Assembly (NCBI RefSeq): GCF_030295935.1
Contig: NZ_AP027362.1
Coordinates: forward strand, 930,001-994,000
Length of the DNA stretch: 64,000 bases
Source: Thalassotalea piscium
Lineage (GTDB): Bacteria > Pseudomonadota > Gammaproteobacteria > Enterobacterales > Alteromonadaceae
Direction of reading: 5' to 3'
The notes under the pieces: generated by a model
Databases searched by the model: none
What the model saw: the letters and a program-made list of their open reading frames with translations, nothing else
Told to the model about the DNA's origin: nothing
Position numbers and translations under genes: made by a program
Shown here: positions 1 through 9,671 of the stretch, piece by piece
Position numbering within the stretch: position 1 is the first letter of the stretch
Layout: each line of letters starts with the position of its first letter

Positions 1-206
1 TTCCTGAAGGTCATTACTTTGTAATGGGCGATAACCGAGATAATAGTTTAGATGGTCGTTTCTGGGGCTTTGTTCCAGAAGAAAACCTTGTCGGTGAAGC
101 GGTTGCTATTTGGATGAGTTTTGACTTTGAACGCACAAATAATGACGTTTTACCCCAGTGGGTACCAACAGGTGTTAGGTTCGATCGTTTAGGTAGTATT
201 GAGTAA
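1..206 (+). CDS. lepB: Signal peptidase I, C-terminal part (cut by window start)
   Basis: Membrane-bound leader peptidase that removes Sec/Tat signal peptides at the periplasmic face. Only the last 68 or so residues are present, read in the frame that begins at base 3. The visible segment contains the conserved S26 box E ([14 protein letters not shown]), which ends the catalytic core. The catalytic Ser and Lys lie outside the window. The stop codon overlaps the rnc start by one base (TAATG), which implies translational coupling and matches the classic lepB-rnc-era order. Confidence 0.95.
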   Translation, partial: PEGHYFVMGDNRDNSLDGRFWGFVPEENLVGEAVAIWMSFDFERTNNDVLPQWVPTGVRFDRLGSIE

Positions 207-904
207 TGAAGGTTGATGCAGAACAGGCATTAGCGCGACTAAGCAAAAAAATTGGTTACCAATTTAACGACCAAGCCTTATTGTTACAGGCATTAACACA
301 TCGCAGTGCAAAAGGGAGCCATAATGAACGCTTAGAATTTTTAGGTGATTCTATTCTTGGTTTTACTATTGCTCAAAGGCTTTATGAACAGTTTCCTAAA
401 GTAAACGAAGGTGACTTAACAAGAATGCGTTCGAGCTTAGTTAAAGGCGTTACCTTAGCTGAAGTCGCACGTAGCTTTGATTTAGGTGATTACTTAATAC
501 TTGGTCCTGGTGAATTAAAGAGTGGTGGTCACAGGCGAGAGTCTATTTTAGAAGACGCGGTAGAAGCAATAATCGGTGCTGTTTATTTAGATTCAGATAT
601 CGAAACCTGTCGTCGGTTAATTTTAAGTTGGTTTGAGCAGCGTTTAGCTCTTATTGAACCAGGACAAGCACAAAAAGATCCAAAAACACGCTTACAAGAA
701 TACTTACAAGGCAGGAAAATAGACCTACCTTTGTATGAAGTTATTGATACAGCTGGTCAGTCTCATAACCAAGAATTTACCGTTCGATGTACAACTGAAG
801 TTTTGAAAAAAGAAGTGATCACTAAAGGCTCTAGCAGACGCAAAGCTGAACAGTCAGCAGCAAAACAAGTATTAACACTATTAAAGGCGGAAAAAGGTAT
901 ATGA
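206..904 (+). CDS. rnc: Ribonuclease III
   Basis: Double-strand-specific endoribonuclease that processes rRNA precursors and structured mRNAs. At 232 residues it has the usual bacterial length. The family signature [14 protein letters not shown] lies near residues 40-53 and a second acidic cluster, [14 protein letters not shown], near residues 116-129; together they supply the metal-binding Glu/Asp residues. The last 70 or so residues form a double-stranded RNA-binding domain that ends with the KAEQSAAKQ helix. The gene overlaps lepB by one base and era by four (ATGA), so the three are co-translated. Confidence 0.97.
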   Translation: MKVDAEQALARLSKKIGYQFNDQALLLQALTHRSAKGSHNERLEFLGDSILGFTIAQRLYEQFPKVNEGDLTRMRSSLVKGVTLAEVARSFDLGDYLILGPGELKSGGHRRESILEDAVEAIIGAVYLDSDIETCRRLILSWFEQRLALIEPGQAQKDPKTRLQEYLQGRKIDLPLYEVIDTAGQSHNQEFTVRCTTEVLKKEVITKGSSRRKAEQSAAKQVLTLLKAEKGI

Positions 905-1809
905 CAACAGAAAAGCATTGCGGCTTAATTGCAATTGTCGGGCGACCAAATGTTGGTAAGTCTACCTTGTTAAATGCCTTGTTAGGCCAAAAAATCAGTA
1001 TTACCTCTCGAAAGCCCCAAACAACACGTCACCGTATACTAGGTATTTTAACCGAAGACAATCACCAAGCTGTATTAGTAGACACGCCTGGATTACACGG
1101 TGATGAGAAACGTGCCATTAATCGGTTAATGAATCGCGCGGCTGCAAGTTCAATTGTTGAAGTAGAACTTATTTTATTTCTAGTAGAAGGCACGCATTGG
1201 ACAAGCGACGATGAACTGGTACTTAATAAAATCAAAAAAAGTGGCGCACCATGTATTTTAATTGTTAATAAAAGCGATAATGTACAAGATAAAGAGTCAT
1301 TGTTACCACACTTACAAAAACTAGGTGAAATGCATAACTTTAAAGATATTGTACCTATTTCAGCAAGTAAAGGTGATAATGTTGATAAGATAAAAACTAT
1401 GTGTTTAGCAGCATTACCCGCGGGCGACTTTTGGTTTCCTGAAGACTACATTACCGATCGCTCTAGCCGGTTTATGGCCTCTGAAATTATTCGTGAAAAG
1501 CTAATGCGTTTTACTGGAGATGAGTTACCTTATTCTACGACGGTAGAAATAGAGCAGTTTAAGGTTGATACGAAAGGTATCTTACATATAAATGCCTTAG
1601 TGTTAGTTGAACGTACTACTCAAAAACGCATGGTCATTGGTAACAAAGGCGAAAGGCTTAAAACAATTGGTCAAGAAGCCCGTCGTGATATGGAAGCTTT
1701 ATTTGATCAAAAAGTGTTTTTAGAAACATGGGTAAAGGTGAAGTCGGGCTGGGCAGATGATGAACGTGCTTTGCGTAGTTTAGGCTACGGTGATGATTAC
1801 TCGGGTTAA
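901..1809 (+). CDS. era: GTPase Era
   Basis: Essential GTPase that binds the 3' end of 16S rRNA during 30S subunit maturation. The G1 loop [12 protein letters not shown] is near residue 14, followed by G3 DTPG and G4 NKSD. A C-terminal KH RNA-binding domain carries the [14 protein letters not shown] loop. At 302 residues it is full length. It overlaps the end of rnc, and recO follows after a 30-base gap, the usual order in gammaproteobacteria. Confidence 0.97.
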   Translation: MTTEKHCGLIAIVGRPNVGKSTLLNALLGQKISITSRKPQTTRHRILGILTEDNHQAVLVDTPGLHGDEKRAINRLMNRAAASSIVEVELILFLVEGTHWTSDDELVLNKIKKSGAPCILIVNKSDNVQDKESLLPHLQKLGEMHNFKDIVPISASKGDNVDKIKTMCLAALPAGDFWFPEDYITDRSSRFMASEIIREKLMRFTGDELPYSTTVEIEQFKVDTKGILHINALVLVERTTQKRMVIGNKGERLKTIGQEARRDMEALFDQKVFLETWVKVKSGWADDERALRSLGYGDDYSG

Positions 1810-1839
1810 ATACTTTTACTATAATATAAGGATTTAAGC

Positions 1840-2520
1840 GTGTTTGAACTAGAACAAGCCGCTTTTGTGTTACATAGCCGCCCTTATCGAGAAAATCAAA
1901 AAATCGTAGAGCTACTTACTGCTCATCACGGTAAAGTATCAGCAATTACTTATGTAGGCCATACAAACAAATCGAATAAAAAAAGCTTATTACAACCTTT
2001 CTTACCAATTAGTGTGGTGTTATCTGGCAATAATAGCTTGCAAAAATTAACTCGAGTTGAAGCAATTGGTAAGTCATACTCGCTCGAAAAAGAAAGGTTA
2101 TATAGTGGTTTTTATTTAAATGAGCTACTAGTGAGATTACTGCCAGAACATCAAGAAAGCAGTGAGTTGTTTTCGCTTTATCAACAAAGTTTAAGCGCAT
2201 TAAATGGTGAGCAAGCAATTGAGTTGGTGCTACGAACATTCGAAGCACAATTGTTAGAAGAGTTAGGGCAGACTATCGATTTTTCACTACTTGATGAGAG
2301 CAAAGCTGACTTTTTTCATTATATACCAGATAATGGCTTTCAACTAACATGTGATATTAACAAGCACCTGCCTAAATATACTAGGAGTGACTTGCAAGCT
2401 ATTGCAACGGGTGAGTTTACAGAGCCGCAAGTAAGACAAAGTTATAAAAAACTTATGCGGCAAGTGATTAATCATTTATTAGGTGGTAAACCACTTAATA
2501 GTCGACAATTATTTAAATGA
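1840..2520 (+). CDS. recO: DNA repair protein RecO
   Basis: Recombination mediator of the RecFOR pathway that helps load RecA onto SSB-coated gaps. At 226 residues it has the family length. The N-terminal OB-fold segment ([20 protein letters not shown]) and the leucine-rich helical C-terminal domain are visible. The start is GTG, chosen because a Shine-Dalgarno-like ATAAGGA lies just upstream and no good ATG precedes the OB fold. It sits between era and pdxJ as expected. Confidence 0.93.
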   Translation: MFELEQAAFVLHSRPYRENQKIVELLTAHHGKVSAITYVGHTNKSNKKSLLQPFLPISVVLSGNNSLQKLTRVEAIGKSYSLEKERLYSGFYLNELLVRLLPEHQESSELFSLYQQSLSALNGEQAIELVLRTFEAQLLEELGQTIDFSLLDESKADFFHYIPDNGFQLTCDINKHLPKYTRSDLQAIATGEFTEPQVRQSYKKLMRQVINHLLGGKPLNSRQLFK

Positions 2521-2527
2521 GGTTGAT

Positions 2528-3259
2528 ATGAAAGATATTTTACTTGGTGTTAATGTAGATCATATTGCAACATTACGACAAGCTCGTGGAACGACATATC
2601 CTGATCCAGTACATGCGGCTAGTGTTGCAGAGCATGCTGGCGCTGACGGCATAACCATACACTTACGTGAGGATAGACGACATATACAAGATCGCGATGT
2701 ATTTGTTATGAAAGAAACCTTACAAACACGAATGAACCTCGAGATAGCTGTAACTGATGAAATGTTGGCAATAGCATGTGAGGTTAAGCCTGCTTTTTGC
2801 TGTTTGGTACCTGAAAAGCGTGAAGAATTAACCACAGAAGGTGGTTTAGATGTTGCTGGTCAGCAAGATAAAATTAATGATGCAGTTGCACAACTTAGTG
2901 CCGCCGGGATAAAAACAAGTTTATTTATAGATGCTGATAAAGCACAGATAGATGCTGCAGTATTAAGCAAGGCACCATTCATTGAAATTCACACCGGTTG
3001 CTATGCGGATGCGGCAACTGAAGAGCTACAATTACAAGAGTTAGCGCGTTTAAAGGGTGGTGTTGAATACGCTCACAGTCTAGGTTTAAAGGTAAATGCA
3101 GGCCACGGATTACATTACTTTAACGTAAAGCCTATAGCAGCAATAGCTGAAATTGTTGAGCTTAATATTGGTCATGCAATTATTGCCCGAGCCGCTATAG
3201 ATGGTTTAGATAAAGCTATTCGTGATATGAAACGCTTAATGATAGAGGCCAGACTCTAG
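2528..3259 (+). CDS. pdxJ: Pyridoxine 5'-phosphate synthase
   Basis: Last ring-closing step of de novo vitamin B6 synthesis: condenses 1-deoxyxylulose 5-phosphate with 3-amino-2-oxopropyl phosphate. The N-terminus [20 protein letters not shown] is diagnostic, and phosphate-binding and catalytic segments ([27 protein letters not shown]) follow in order. The frame opens 45 bases earlier inside recO, but ATG 2528 is preferred: it follows a GAGG Shine-Dalgarno and gives the standard 243-residue protein. acpS follows after 4 bases. Confidence 0.96.
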   Translation: MKDILLGVNVDHIATLRQARGTTYPDPVHAASVAEHAGADGITIHLREDRRHIQDRDVFVMKETLQTRMNLEIAVTDEMLAIACEVKPAFCCLVPEKREELTTEGGLDVAGQQDKINDAVAQLSAAGIKTSLFIDADKAQIDAAVLSKAPFIEIHTGCYADAATEELQLQELARLKGGVEYAHSLGLKVNAGHGLHYFNVKPIAAIAEIVELNIGHAIIARAAIDGLDKAIRDMKRLMIEARL

Positions 3260-3263
3260 TCTT

Positions 3264-3647
3264 ATGTCTATTGTTGGAATAGGCACAGATATCATTGAAA
3301 TCAGCCGTATTGTCAATATGTCTGATAAAGCAAAAGCTAGGTTAGCTAAACGAGTGTTAACGGATAATGAATATCAGCGCTACTTAACACTGAATTTAAA
3401 AGATGCGTTCTTAGCTAAGCGTTGGGCTGGGAAAGAGGCTACTGCCAAGGCGCTAGGTACAGGTATTGCCCAAGGAGTTTCATTTCAGCATATAGAGATA
3501 AGTAATTTAGTGAGCGGAAAACCAACGTTACTACTTACAGAGCAAGCATTACTTCTTGCAAAAGAGCAGGGTGCAACGCAATGGCATATATCATTATCAG
3601 ATGAAGCGACTTATGCCACTGCCTTTGTAGTTTTATCTTCTGACTAA
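3264..3647 (+). CDS. acpS: Holo-[acyl-carrier-protein] synthase
   Basis: Transfers 4'-phosphopantetheine from CoA to acyl carrier protein, activating fatty-acid synthesis. It is 127 residues long. It has the two hallmark motifs: GIGTDIIEISRI at residues 5-16, with the metal-binding Asp, and WAGKEATAKALGTGI near residues 52-66, with the metal-binding Glu. It is the last gene of the lepB-to-acpS operon. The next gene begins about 90 bases later and looks separate. Confidence 0.96.
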   Translation: MSIVGIGTDIIEISRIVNMSDKAKARLAKRVLTDNEYQRYLTLNLKDAFLAKRWAGKEATAKALGTGIAQGVSFQHIEISNLVSGKPTLLLTEQALLLAKEQGATQWHISLSDEATYATAFVVLSSD

Positions 3648-3736
3648 GTTACCATTGATGAGTTTTTCTAGTATTTTTTTGTATTTAAACTATACTTCTT
3701 ATACATTCGTTTAAATTTTGGTCATAGGTCGGTGTT

Positions 3737-3982
3737 ATGCAGTCACTTACGAAACCTATTGTTGATAGAAGAAAAGAGCCGCCAGAGAAGTCTGAGTGGT
3801 GGGAAAAGCTGTCGTTAGCGCAAAAGTTTTCTGCGAGCAGTTTAGGGAAGTTTGGTTACGAACTGTCTTTTGTTCGAAATGAAAATGGCCAAAGTATAGC
3901 TGTGCTTATGTGCGATAGTGGTATTGCTGTAGTGACAGAAGATGGCGATATTAACACCTCTCCAGATATTAAAGTGAGATAA
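3737..3982 (+). CDS. Small uncharacterised protein (81 aa)
   Basis: I do not recognise a named family. The product is soluble, with a charged N-terminus (DRRKEPPEKSEWWEKLSLAQ) followed by a segment that looks like a short beta-rich domain (GYELSFVRNENGQSIAVLMCD, then GIAVVTEDGDI). No signal peptide or membrane segment is visible. It starts at ATG with weak Shine-Dalgarno spacing, downstream of an AT-rich stretch that may hold its own promoter. Codon use resembles the neighbours, so it is probably a real gene. Function unknown. Confidence 0.6.
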   Translation: MQSLTKPIVDRRKEPPEKSEWWEKLSLAQKFSASSLGKFGYELSFVRNENGQSIAVLMCDSGIAVVTEDGDINTSPDIKVR

Positions 3983-4073
3983 GCAAACGTCGCCTTTTAA
4001 TACAGTTATTTACCTCACTTGGAAAACCGGTTACTTAATTTCAACATCGATTATCTCCATATTTGATTACTTA

Positions 4074-4513
4074 ACCTGAATTCTGGATAACGGATGTACG
4101 ATCAACACAGATAAAGCTGTATTTTTCAATTGCTTATTATTGAACAGTCGTATTGCTTATGTAGTTATACCAGTTTCATTAATTAAGTGATCTATTTTAT
4201 ACGCAGTGAAAACAGTCAAATACAAGGCATTTATTTTCATAACTAGTTGTTCTAATTATAAAATAAATAACGCAGTAGTTGATTGCTTTAACCAGTAGAA
4301 ATGATCAAATAATTAGTGAGATTGGTATTATATATCAATGTTATAAGTTTTGAGTGAATCAAGGCAAGTTTGCGTACCTAATAACGAGCTATTAGTAGCA
4401 AATTAACGGTTTTTTAGTTCCAGACAAAAACCAAGTACCTACGTCGATTCAGGCAACGCAGATACGCGCAAAAATCGTGACATTGACGTGCTTAGCTTAT
4501 CCAGAACTCAGGT
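4074..4513. mobile_element. MITE, family 1 (interrupted copy), flanked by TA
   Basis: A 440-bp non-coding element. It begins ACCTGAATTCTGGATAA and ends with the inverted form TTATCCAGAACTCAGGT, each side flanked by TA. The right-hand 170 bases are the reverse complement of the left part of copies at 38847 and 61667. The shared text includes the GCGCGTATCTGCGTTGCCTG-type stretch and the CTACTAATAGC hairpin. A second, different inverted-repeat element lies inside it (4165-4333). The element fills most of the gap between the 81-residue gene and barA, ending 3 bases from the barA stop codon. It has no ORF. Confidence 0.8.
4165..4333. mobile_element. Second MITE nested inside the family 1 element
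   Basis: About 169 bp with imperfect terminal inverted repeats: left TTATACCAGTTTCATTAATT, right reading inward as TATAATACCAATCTCACTAA. Related copies of the host element at 38847 and 61667 lack this block: their sequence near ACTTATAGCATTG continues straight on, whereas here it is interrupted after ATAACATTGATA. This indicates insertion of one small element into another. It has no ORF, and no second copy was found in this window. Confidence 0.6.
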
Positions 4514-4516
4514 TAC

Positions 4517-7333
4517 TTAACTAGTTTGTTCTTCAAGTGCTTTAAGTGTTTTTGGTGCTTCTGTAATTACATTTTCTATATGTTCAAACAACTCAAAAAA
4601 TTCTGGTTCTAACTCATCTATCGCGCTACCTTTTTTTAGTGCGGTTTCTATTTCACGTACAATTTTCTCTAATGCCGGCACACCTGAATAACAACAAGCG
4701 CCGTTAAGTTTATGTATTAATACTTTTAACTGAGCTATGTCTTGTGCCGTAAGCGCCTCTGCAAGGTGCTGTTTTGTTTCAGGTAAGCTTTCAGTTAAGC
4801 CATTTAACATATCTTTAGCAAGCGCTTCTTTGCGCCCTGCACGCTTGAGAGCTAGAGGCCAATTTATAATTGCCGTCGCTTTATTGCTTTTATTGATATC
4901 ATCAACGGATAATAAAGGTTGCTCGTCTATTGTTTCAGCGCCTTTAACACTAATTGCCTTGTATCCTAATAGTTGAGGATCGCAATACTCATAAATAATG
5001 TGTTTGAGCATTGCTTCATCAATGGGTTTAGTCATGTATGAGTCAAACCCTTCTTTTAATAATTTATCTTTCTCTTCGCTCAAGGCATGAGCTGTTACTG
5101 CTATTATGGGGGTATTATCGTTAAAAGTGGTTGTTTTTATGTAATTAAGTGCAGAAACCCCATCCATAACAGGCATTTGAATATCCATAAAAATTAGCGC
5201 AAATTTTTCATTTTTACATAACTCAACCGCTTCTTTGCCGTTAATAGCAACAGTAACATCGTGTACTTGCTCATGAAGTAATGCATCAATAAGTTTTAAA
5301 TTTGCGTCATTATCGTCTACGGCTAACACCTTAATCGGGATCTTTTGTTCACTTGCATGCAGTAAGTCTGATTCAAGAGAGTTGCTATTTGGCATCAGTA
5401 CTTTGCAGAGGCGTTCTGGGGTAACAGGCTTACTAATACAACTATCAGCGCCTGCTGCGACAAGCGCTTCATGTAAGTTTGGAGAATTACTGTTAATGGC
5501 TAAATGAATAGCGGGAATATGCGGTTTAATCGAAAGGATTAGTTTTTTCAACTCATTAAGCGCTGTGGGTGTAACATCATGCCCAATCAGTGCAAAGTCA
5601 TAGGTGTTGTCTTTGGCAAGTGCATTACTTACTTGCTCTAAGCTAGTTACTGGCGTTACCTTCATTAGCCAGTTTTCCATTATTTCACTTGTGGCAATTC
5701 TGCTATGTGTATGAGACTCGTAATATAAAATATGTTTATTTTTAAGTGGCTTAGGTTTGGGCTGTTCAGTATCTGGAATTTGATTTAATTCGCAGGTAAA
5801 GGTAAACCAAAACGTAGATCCTCGACCTTCTTCACTATCAAAACCAATGTCGCCGTTCATTTCTGTCACTAAACGTTGAGAAATGACCAAACCTAATCCG
5901 GTTCCACCGTATAAACGAGTGACACTCTTGTCGGCTTGGCTGAAGGCTTCAAAAATAGTTTCTTGTTGCGCTTTTGTCATGCCAATACCGTCGTCGGTAA
6001 CTGTAGCTTTCAATAAAGCGGTTTTATCATCAATGAGTTCACTATCTAGTTCAATGTTAACCGAGCCCTTATCAGTAAATTTTATCGCATTATTGGCAAG
6101 GTTGATCAATATTTGTTTGATACGCATAGCGTCACCAATAAATGAATCTGGCAATGCAGGGTTTACACGCAGCGACAGCTCGATATTTTTATTATGTGCG
6201 CTTGGTGCTAATAATGTTAATGCCTCTTCAACAGAATCTCTGAGCGAGAAAGGAATTTTTTCAATAACCATTTTACCCGCATCAAGTTTTGAGAAGTCGA
6301 GAATGTCATTAATAATTGCCAGTAGGTTTGCAGCAGAACGCTCAATTGTTTGTAAGTAATCGCGTTGTGTCGCGGTTAAAGGGGTTTTTAATACCTGGCG
6401 AGTAAAGCCAATTACACCATTTAGAGGAGTGCGTAACTCATGACTCATATTAGCTAAAAACTCAGACTTTACTTTATTCGCTTCTTGCGCTTTTCGTTTG
6501 GCGATATCTAATTGCACGTTTTGAATTTCAAACTGCTCTAAGCTTTCTCTTAGATCAAGGGTCGCTTGGTCAATACTTTTTTGCATTTCGTCATGGTAAT
6601 CACCTAACGATTGAGCCATAGCGTTAACACCATTTTTTAAGAAGTTAAGTTCGCCAATTAGCTGTCCACTAACTCGGCTTTCTAACTTACCTTCTCTAAT
6701 ACGATCTACCGCTTGCACCATTGAATTTACAGGGCGAGTAACATTTTTAATTAGACGTGAAGCAAAAATGGCATTGATTAAAACCCCAAATAAAACAATG
6801 CTAAACGCAATTAACACTTGGCTTTGTTGATCAAATTTTATTTGATTCTTGTCTATTTGCATCGAGATATAGCCAACCACTGTTTGGCCGATGTCATTAT
6901 TGTTTTCGTTTGTAATGGTTTCATCAATAATGGGGGTTCTAAATATCAGGTAATCATCAACTTCTGTTACTGTAGTTTTGATTGGCATCTCAGCGCCTGC
7001 ACCTAAGCGAAGTAAAGAAATATCACCGTGATAAGCACTGGTGACAAATAGCTGATTGTCTTTGGTAAATACAGTAATACTTTTAATAATGGTAGATTGA
7101 CTACGGTGAGCAAAGCCGACAATATGGCGTAACTTTTCTCTTTGATTTTGAGTAATTGCATCTGTGCTGGTAATTGCTAATGGTTCTATAATGCTAAGCG
7201 AGCGTTCGGTTAAATAATGATTTAACTCTGTGTAACGGCTATAAGAGAAATAACTAGCAATAGTTATTCCAATAAGGGTTGTTGGGACTATGGTGAGTAA
7301 AATTACCCAATCTTTTAGGCTTATTTTATGCAT
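4517..7333 (-). CDS. barA: Hybrid sensor histidine kinase BarA
   Basis: Inner-membrane tripartite sensor kinase which in gammaproteobacteria phosphorylates UvrY/GacA and so controls the CsrB/CsrA system. Domain order over 938 residues: membrane segment 10-30, periplasmic sensor, second membrane segment near 175-195, HAMP, HisKA with phospho-acceptor NMSHELRTPLNG, HATPase (GGTGLGLVISQ), a degenerate receiver-like domain without a clear Asp, a true receiver with FMDIQMPVMDG, and a C-terminal Hpt (IHKLNGACCYSG). It is divergent from relA, as in relatives, but rlmD, which often sits between the two, is absent here. Confidence 0.93.
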   Translation of the reverse strand: MHKISLKDWVILLTIVPTTLIGITIASYFSYSRYTELNHYLTERSLSIIEPLAITSTDAITQNQREKLRHIVGFAHRSQSTIIKSITVFTKDNQLFVTSAYHGDISLLRLGAGAEMPIKTTVTEVDDYLIFRTPIIDETITNENNNDIGQTVVGYISMQIDKNQIKFDQQSQVLIAFSIVLFGVLINAIFASRLIKNVTRPVNSMVQAVDRIREGKLESRVSGQLIGELNFLKNGVNAMAQSLGDYHDEMQKSIDQATLDLRESLEQFEIQNVQLDIAKRKAQEANKVKSEFLANMSHELRTPLNGVIGFTRQVLKTPLTATQRDYLQTIERSAANLLAIINDILDFSKLDAGKMVIEKIPFSLRDSVEEALTLLAPSAHNKNIELSLRVNPALPDSFIGDAMRIKQILINLANNAIKFTDKGSVNIELDSELIDDKTALLKATVTDDGIGMTKAQQETIFEAFSQADKSVTRLYGGTGLGLVISQRLVTEMNGDIGFDSEEGRGSTFWFTFTCELNQIPDTEQPKPKPLKNKHILYYESHTHSRIATSEIMENWLMKVTPVTSLEQVSNALAKDNTYDFALIGHDVTPTALNELKKLILSIKPHIPAIHLAINSNSPNLHEALVAAGADSCISKPVTPERLCKVLMPNSNSLESDLLHASEQKIPIKVLAVDDNDANLKLIDALLHEQVHDVTVAINGKEAVELCKNEKFALIFMDIQMPVMDGVSALNYIKTTTFNDNTPIIAVTAHALSEEKDKLLKEGFDSYMTKPIDEAMLKHIIYEYCDPQLLGYKAISVKGAETIDEQPLLSVDDINKSNKATAIINWPLALKRAGRKEALAKDMLNGLTESLPETKQHLAEALTAQDIAQLKVLIHKLNGACCYSGVPALEKIVREIETALKKGSAIDELEPEFFELFEHIENVITEAPKTLKALEEQTS

Positions 7334-7450
7334 TATTCACTGGGTTTTAGTATAATATTCTTTTGTAGCGTAAGACGTATCATGGCATAACTTTAGAAAA
7401 ATAAATATAGTGATTTAAGTCTATATAACTAGGTAAGGTGGCAAGTTTTA

Positions 7451-9646
7451 ATGGTTTCGGTAAGAAAATCACATCAAATGTCAGAAACGAGTTTTGAGCA
7501 TTGGTTAACTGCATTAGAGTTAAATAGTGTTAAGCACCAATCACTGGAAAAACTATGGGCAAAAGTAAAAGATAAGTTTGATGGTAATATTGAATGTGAA
7601 AATAAATCATTTGAAATGGTGGAGATTCTTGCCAGCCTTAATTTAGATAGCGACTCTTTATGTGCTGCTTTTTTATCTTCTTTGTATGAGTATCAATTAA
7701 TAGACCTTACTTATATCGAAGAAAATTTTTCAAAAAATGTGCTAGTGCTGGTACAAAGTGTCAGTCAAATGGATGCTATTCGCGCGTTACAGCAAAATCA
7801 AACCAACCGTGTTGCTGCTAATCAAATAGACAATATTCGAAAAATGCTATTGGCTATGGTTGAAGATGTTCGCGCTGTTGTAATTAAGCTAGCAGAACGC
7901 CTTTGTTATTTGCGTATTGTTAAAAATTACGATGAAGAAACGCGAGTTATAGCAGCGAAAGAAACTGAAAACATCTACGCGCCACTTGCTAACCGTTTAG
8001 GTATCGGGCAGTTAAAGTGGGAACTTGAAGATATTGCCTTTCGATATTTACATCCAGAAGTTTATAAAAAAATAGCCAAGCAATTAGCAGAAAAACGCTT
8101 AGACAGAGAGCAGTATATGGTGGATTTTGTTGATAACTTATCAGCAAAATTATCAGAAGTTGGTATTGACGGAGAAGTGTATGGCAGACCCAAGCATATC
8201 TTCAGTATCTGGAAGAAAATGAAACAAAAATCACTCGACTTTGAACAATTGTTTGATGTTAGAGCCGTACGGATTGTCGTGTCTAAATTGCAAGATTGTT
8301 ATGGCGCTTTGGGTATTGTTCATACTAATTGGAAACACCTAGCTGATGAGTTTGATGATTACGTAGCAACTCCTAAGTCTAATGGTTATCAGTCAATACA
8401 TACTGTTGTTTTAGGCCCTGAGGGTAAGTCGATAGAAGTCCAAATACGTACTCAACAAATGCACGACGATGCCGAGCTTGGTGTGGCTGCTCATTGGCGT
8501 TACAAAGAGGGCTCTGCGAGTGGTAAAACAACGGGCTTTGATGAAAAAGTAAGTTGGTTACGAAAAATATTACAGTGGCAAGATGATGTTAGCGAAAGTG
8601 GTGAACTGCTTGATGAGCTACGTAGCCAAGTATTTGAAGACCGTATTTATGTCTTTACCCCAAATGGTGATGTTATTGACTTACCTGTTGGATCCACACC
8701 ATTAGATTTTGCTTACTATATTCATTCTAACGTGGGGCATTGCTGCGTAGGTGCAAAAGTATCTGGACGCATAGTGCCTTTTACCCATCGTTTAAAAACG
8801 GGTGATCAAGTTGAGGTGCTAACTAATAAAAAAACAAACCCCAGTCGAGACTGGTTGAACCCAAATTTAAAATACTTGCATACCGCAAGAGCAAGGGCGA
8901 AGGTACAGCATTACTTTAGGTTACAAGACCGTGATAAACATATTGCCCTTGGCAAAGAACAATTAGAGCAAGAGTTAGACAAACATCAAATTGTTAATGC
9001 AGCGCTTAAATTAGCGGCAGAAAAGTTTAATATGAATACGGTTGAAGATTTATATGCGGCGATAGGCTCCGGAAATGCCCGGTTACAGCAAGTGATTAAT
9101 TTTTTGTTATTGCAGCATGAAAAGTCTCAACCACATAAAGAGATTGATCCTCAAAGCTTAATTACCCAGGTTAATCAGCCTAACAAACTAAAAGGCGATA
9201 ACAATGGTATTACGGTGTCAGGTGTAGGTAACTTGTTAACCCACATGGCGCAATGCTGCCAGCCGGTATCTGGGGATGAAATATTAGGCTTTATTACGCA
9301 AGGCCGAGGTATTTCAGTGCACAGGAAAGACTGTGAACAGTTAGCTAATTCATTGTTACAACAGCCCGAACGAGAAGTTGAGGTACAGTGGGGAGAGCAA
9401 AGCCGTGGTATGTATAAAGCGACAATATTAATAACCGCCTATGACCGTCAAGGACTGCTAAGAGATATCTCTACAATAATTGCAAATGAAAGGTTATTAA
9501 TTGTAGGCTTGGAAAGCCATTCAGACAAACACCAAGCCACAACGAATATACTTATTTATGTTGAAATAACCGATAACGATAGTTTAAATCGCTTATTGAA
9601 TAAGTTATTACAGCTTGATGATGTAGTTGATGCCGTAAGAAAATAA
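7451..9646 (+). CDS. relA: GTP pyrophosphokinase RelA (stringent response)
   Basis: Ribosome-associated (p)ppGpp synthetase triggered by uncharged tRNA. At 731 residues it is full length. Visible in order: an N-terminal pseudo-hydrolase domain lacking the HD pair; synthetase motifs RPKHIFSIWKKM and EFDDYVATPKSNGYQSIHT; TGS (RIYVFTPNGDVIDLPVGSTP); zinc-finger segment HMAQCCQPVSGDEI with HRKDC; and a C-terminal ACT domain. The ATG start matches the family N-terminus (MVSVRKSH). mazG follows after 25 bases, so the two probably share a transcript. Confidence 0.97.
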   Translation: MVSVRKSHQMSETSFEHWLTALELNSVKHQSLEKLWAKVKDKFDGNIECENKSFEMVEILASLNLDSDSLCAAFLSSLYEYQLIDLTYIEENFSKNVLVLVQSVSQMDAIRALQQNQTNRVAANQIDNIRKMLLAMVEDVRAVVIKLAERLCYLRIVKNYDEETRVIAAKETENIYAPLANRLGIGQLKWELEDIAFRYLHPEVYKKIAKQLAEKRLDREQYMVDFVDNLSAKLSEVGIDGEVYGRPKHIFSIWKKMKQKSLDFEQLFDVRAVRIVVSKLQDCYGALGIVHTNWKHLADEFDDYVATPKSNGYQSIHTVVLGPEGKSIEVQIRTQQMHDDAELGVAAHWRYKEGSASGKTTGFDEKVSWLRKILQWQDDVSESGELLDELRSQVFEDRIYVFTPNGDVIDLPVGSTPLDFAYYIHSNVGHCCVGAKVSGRIVPFTHRLKTGDQVEVLTNKKTNPSRDWLNPNLKYLHTARARAKVQHYFRLQDRDKHIALGKEQLEQELDKHQIVNAALKLAAEKFNMNTVEDLYAAIGSGNARLQQVINFLLLQHEKSQPHKEIDPQSLITQVNQPNKLKGDNNGITVSGVGNLLTHMAQCCQPVSGDEILGFITQGRGISVHRKDCEQLANSLLQQPEREVEVQWGEQSRGMYKATILITAYDRQGLLRDISTIIANERLLIVGLESHSDKHQATTNILIYVEITDNDSLNRLLNKLLQLDDVVDAVRK

Positions 9647-9671
9647 ACCTTTAAATAATAAAAGTAAATTA

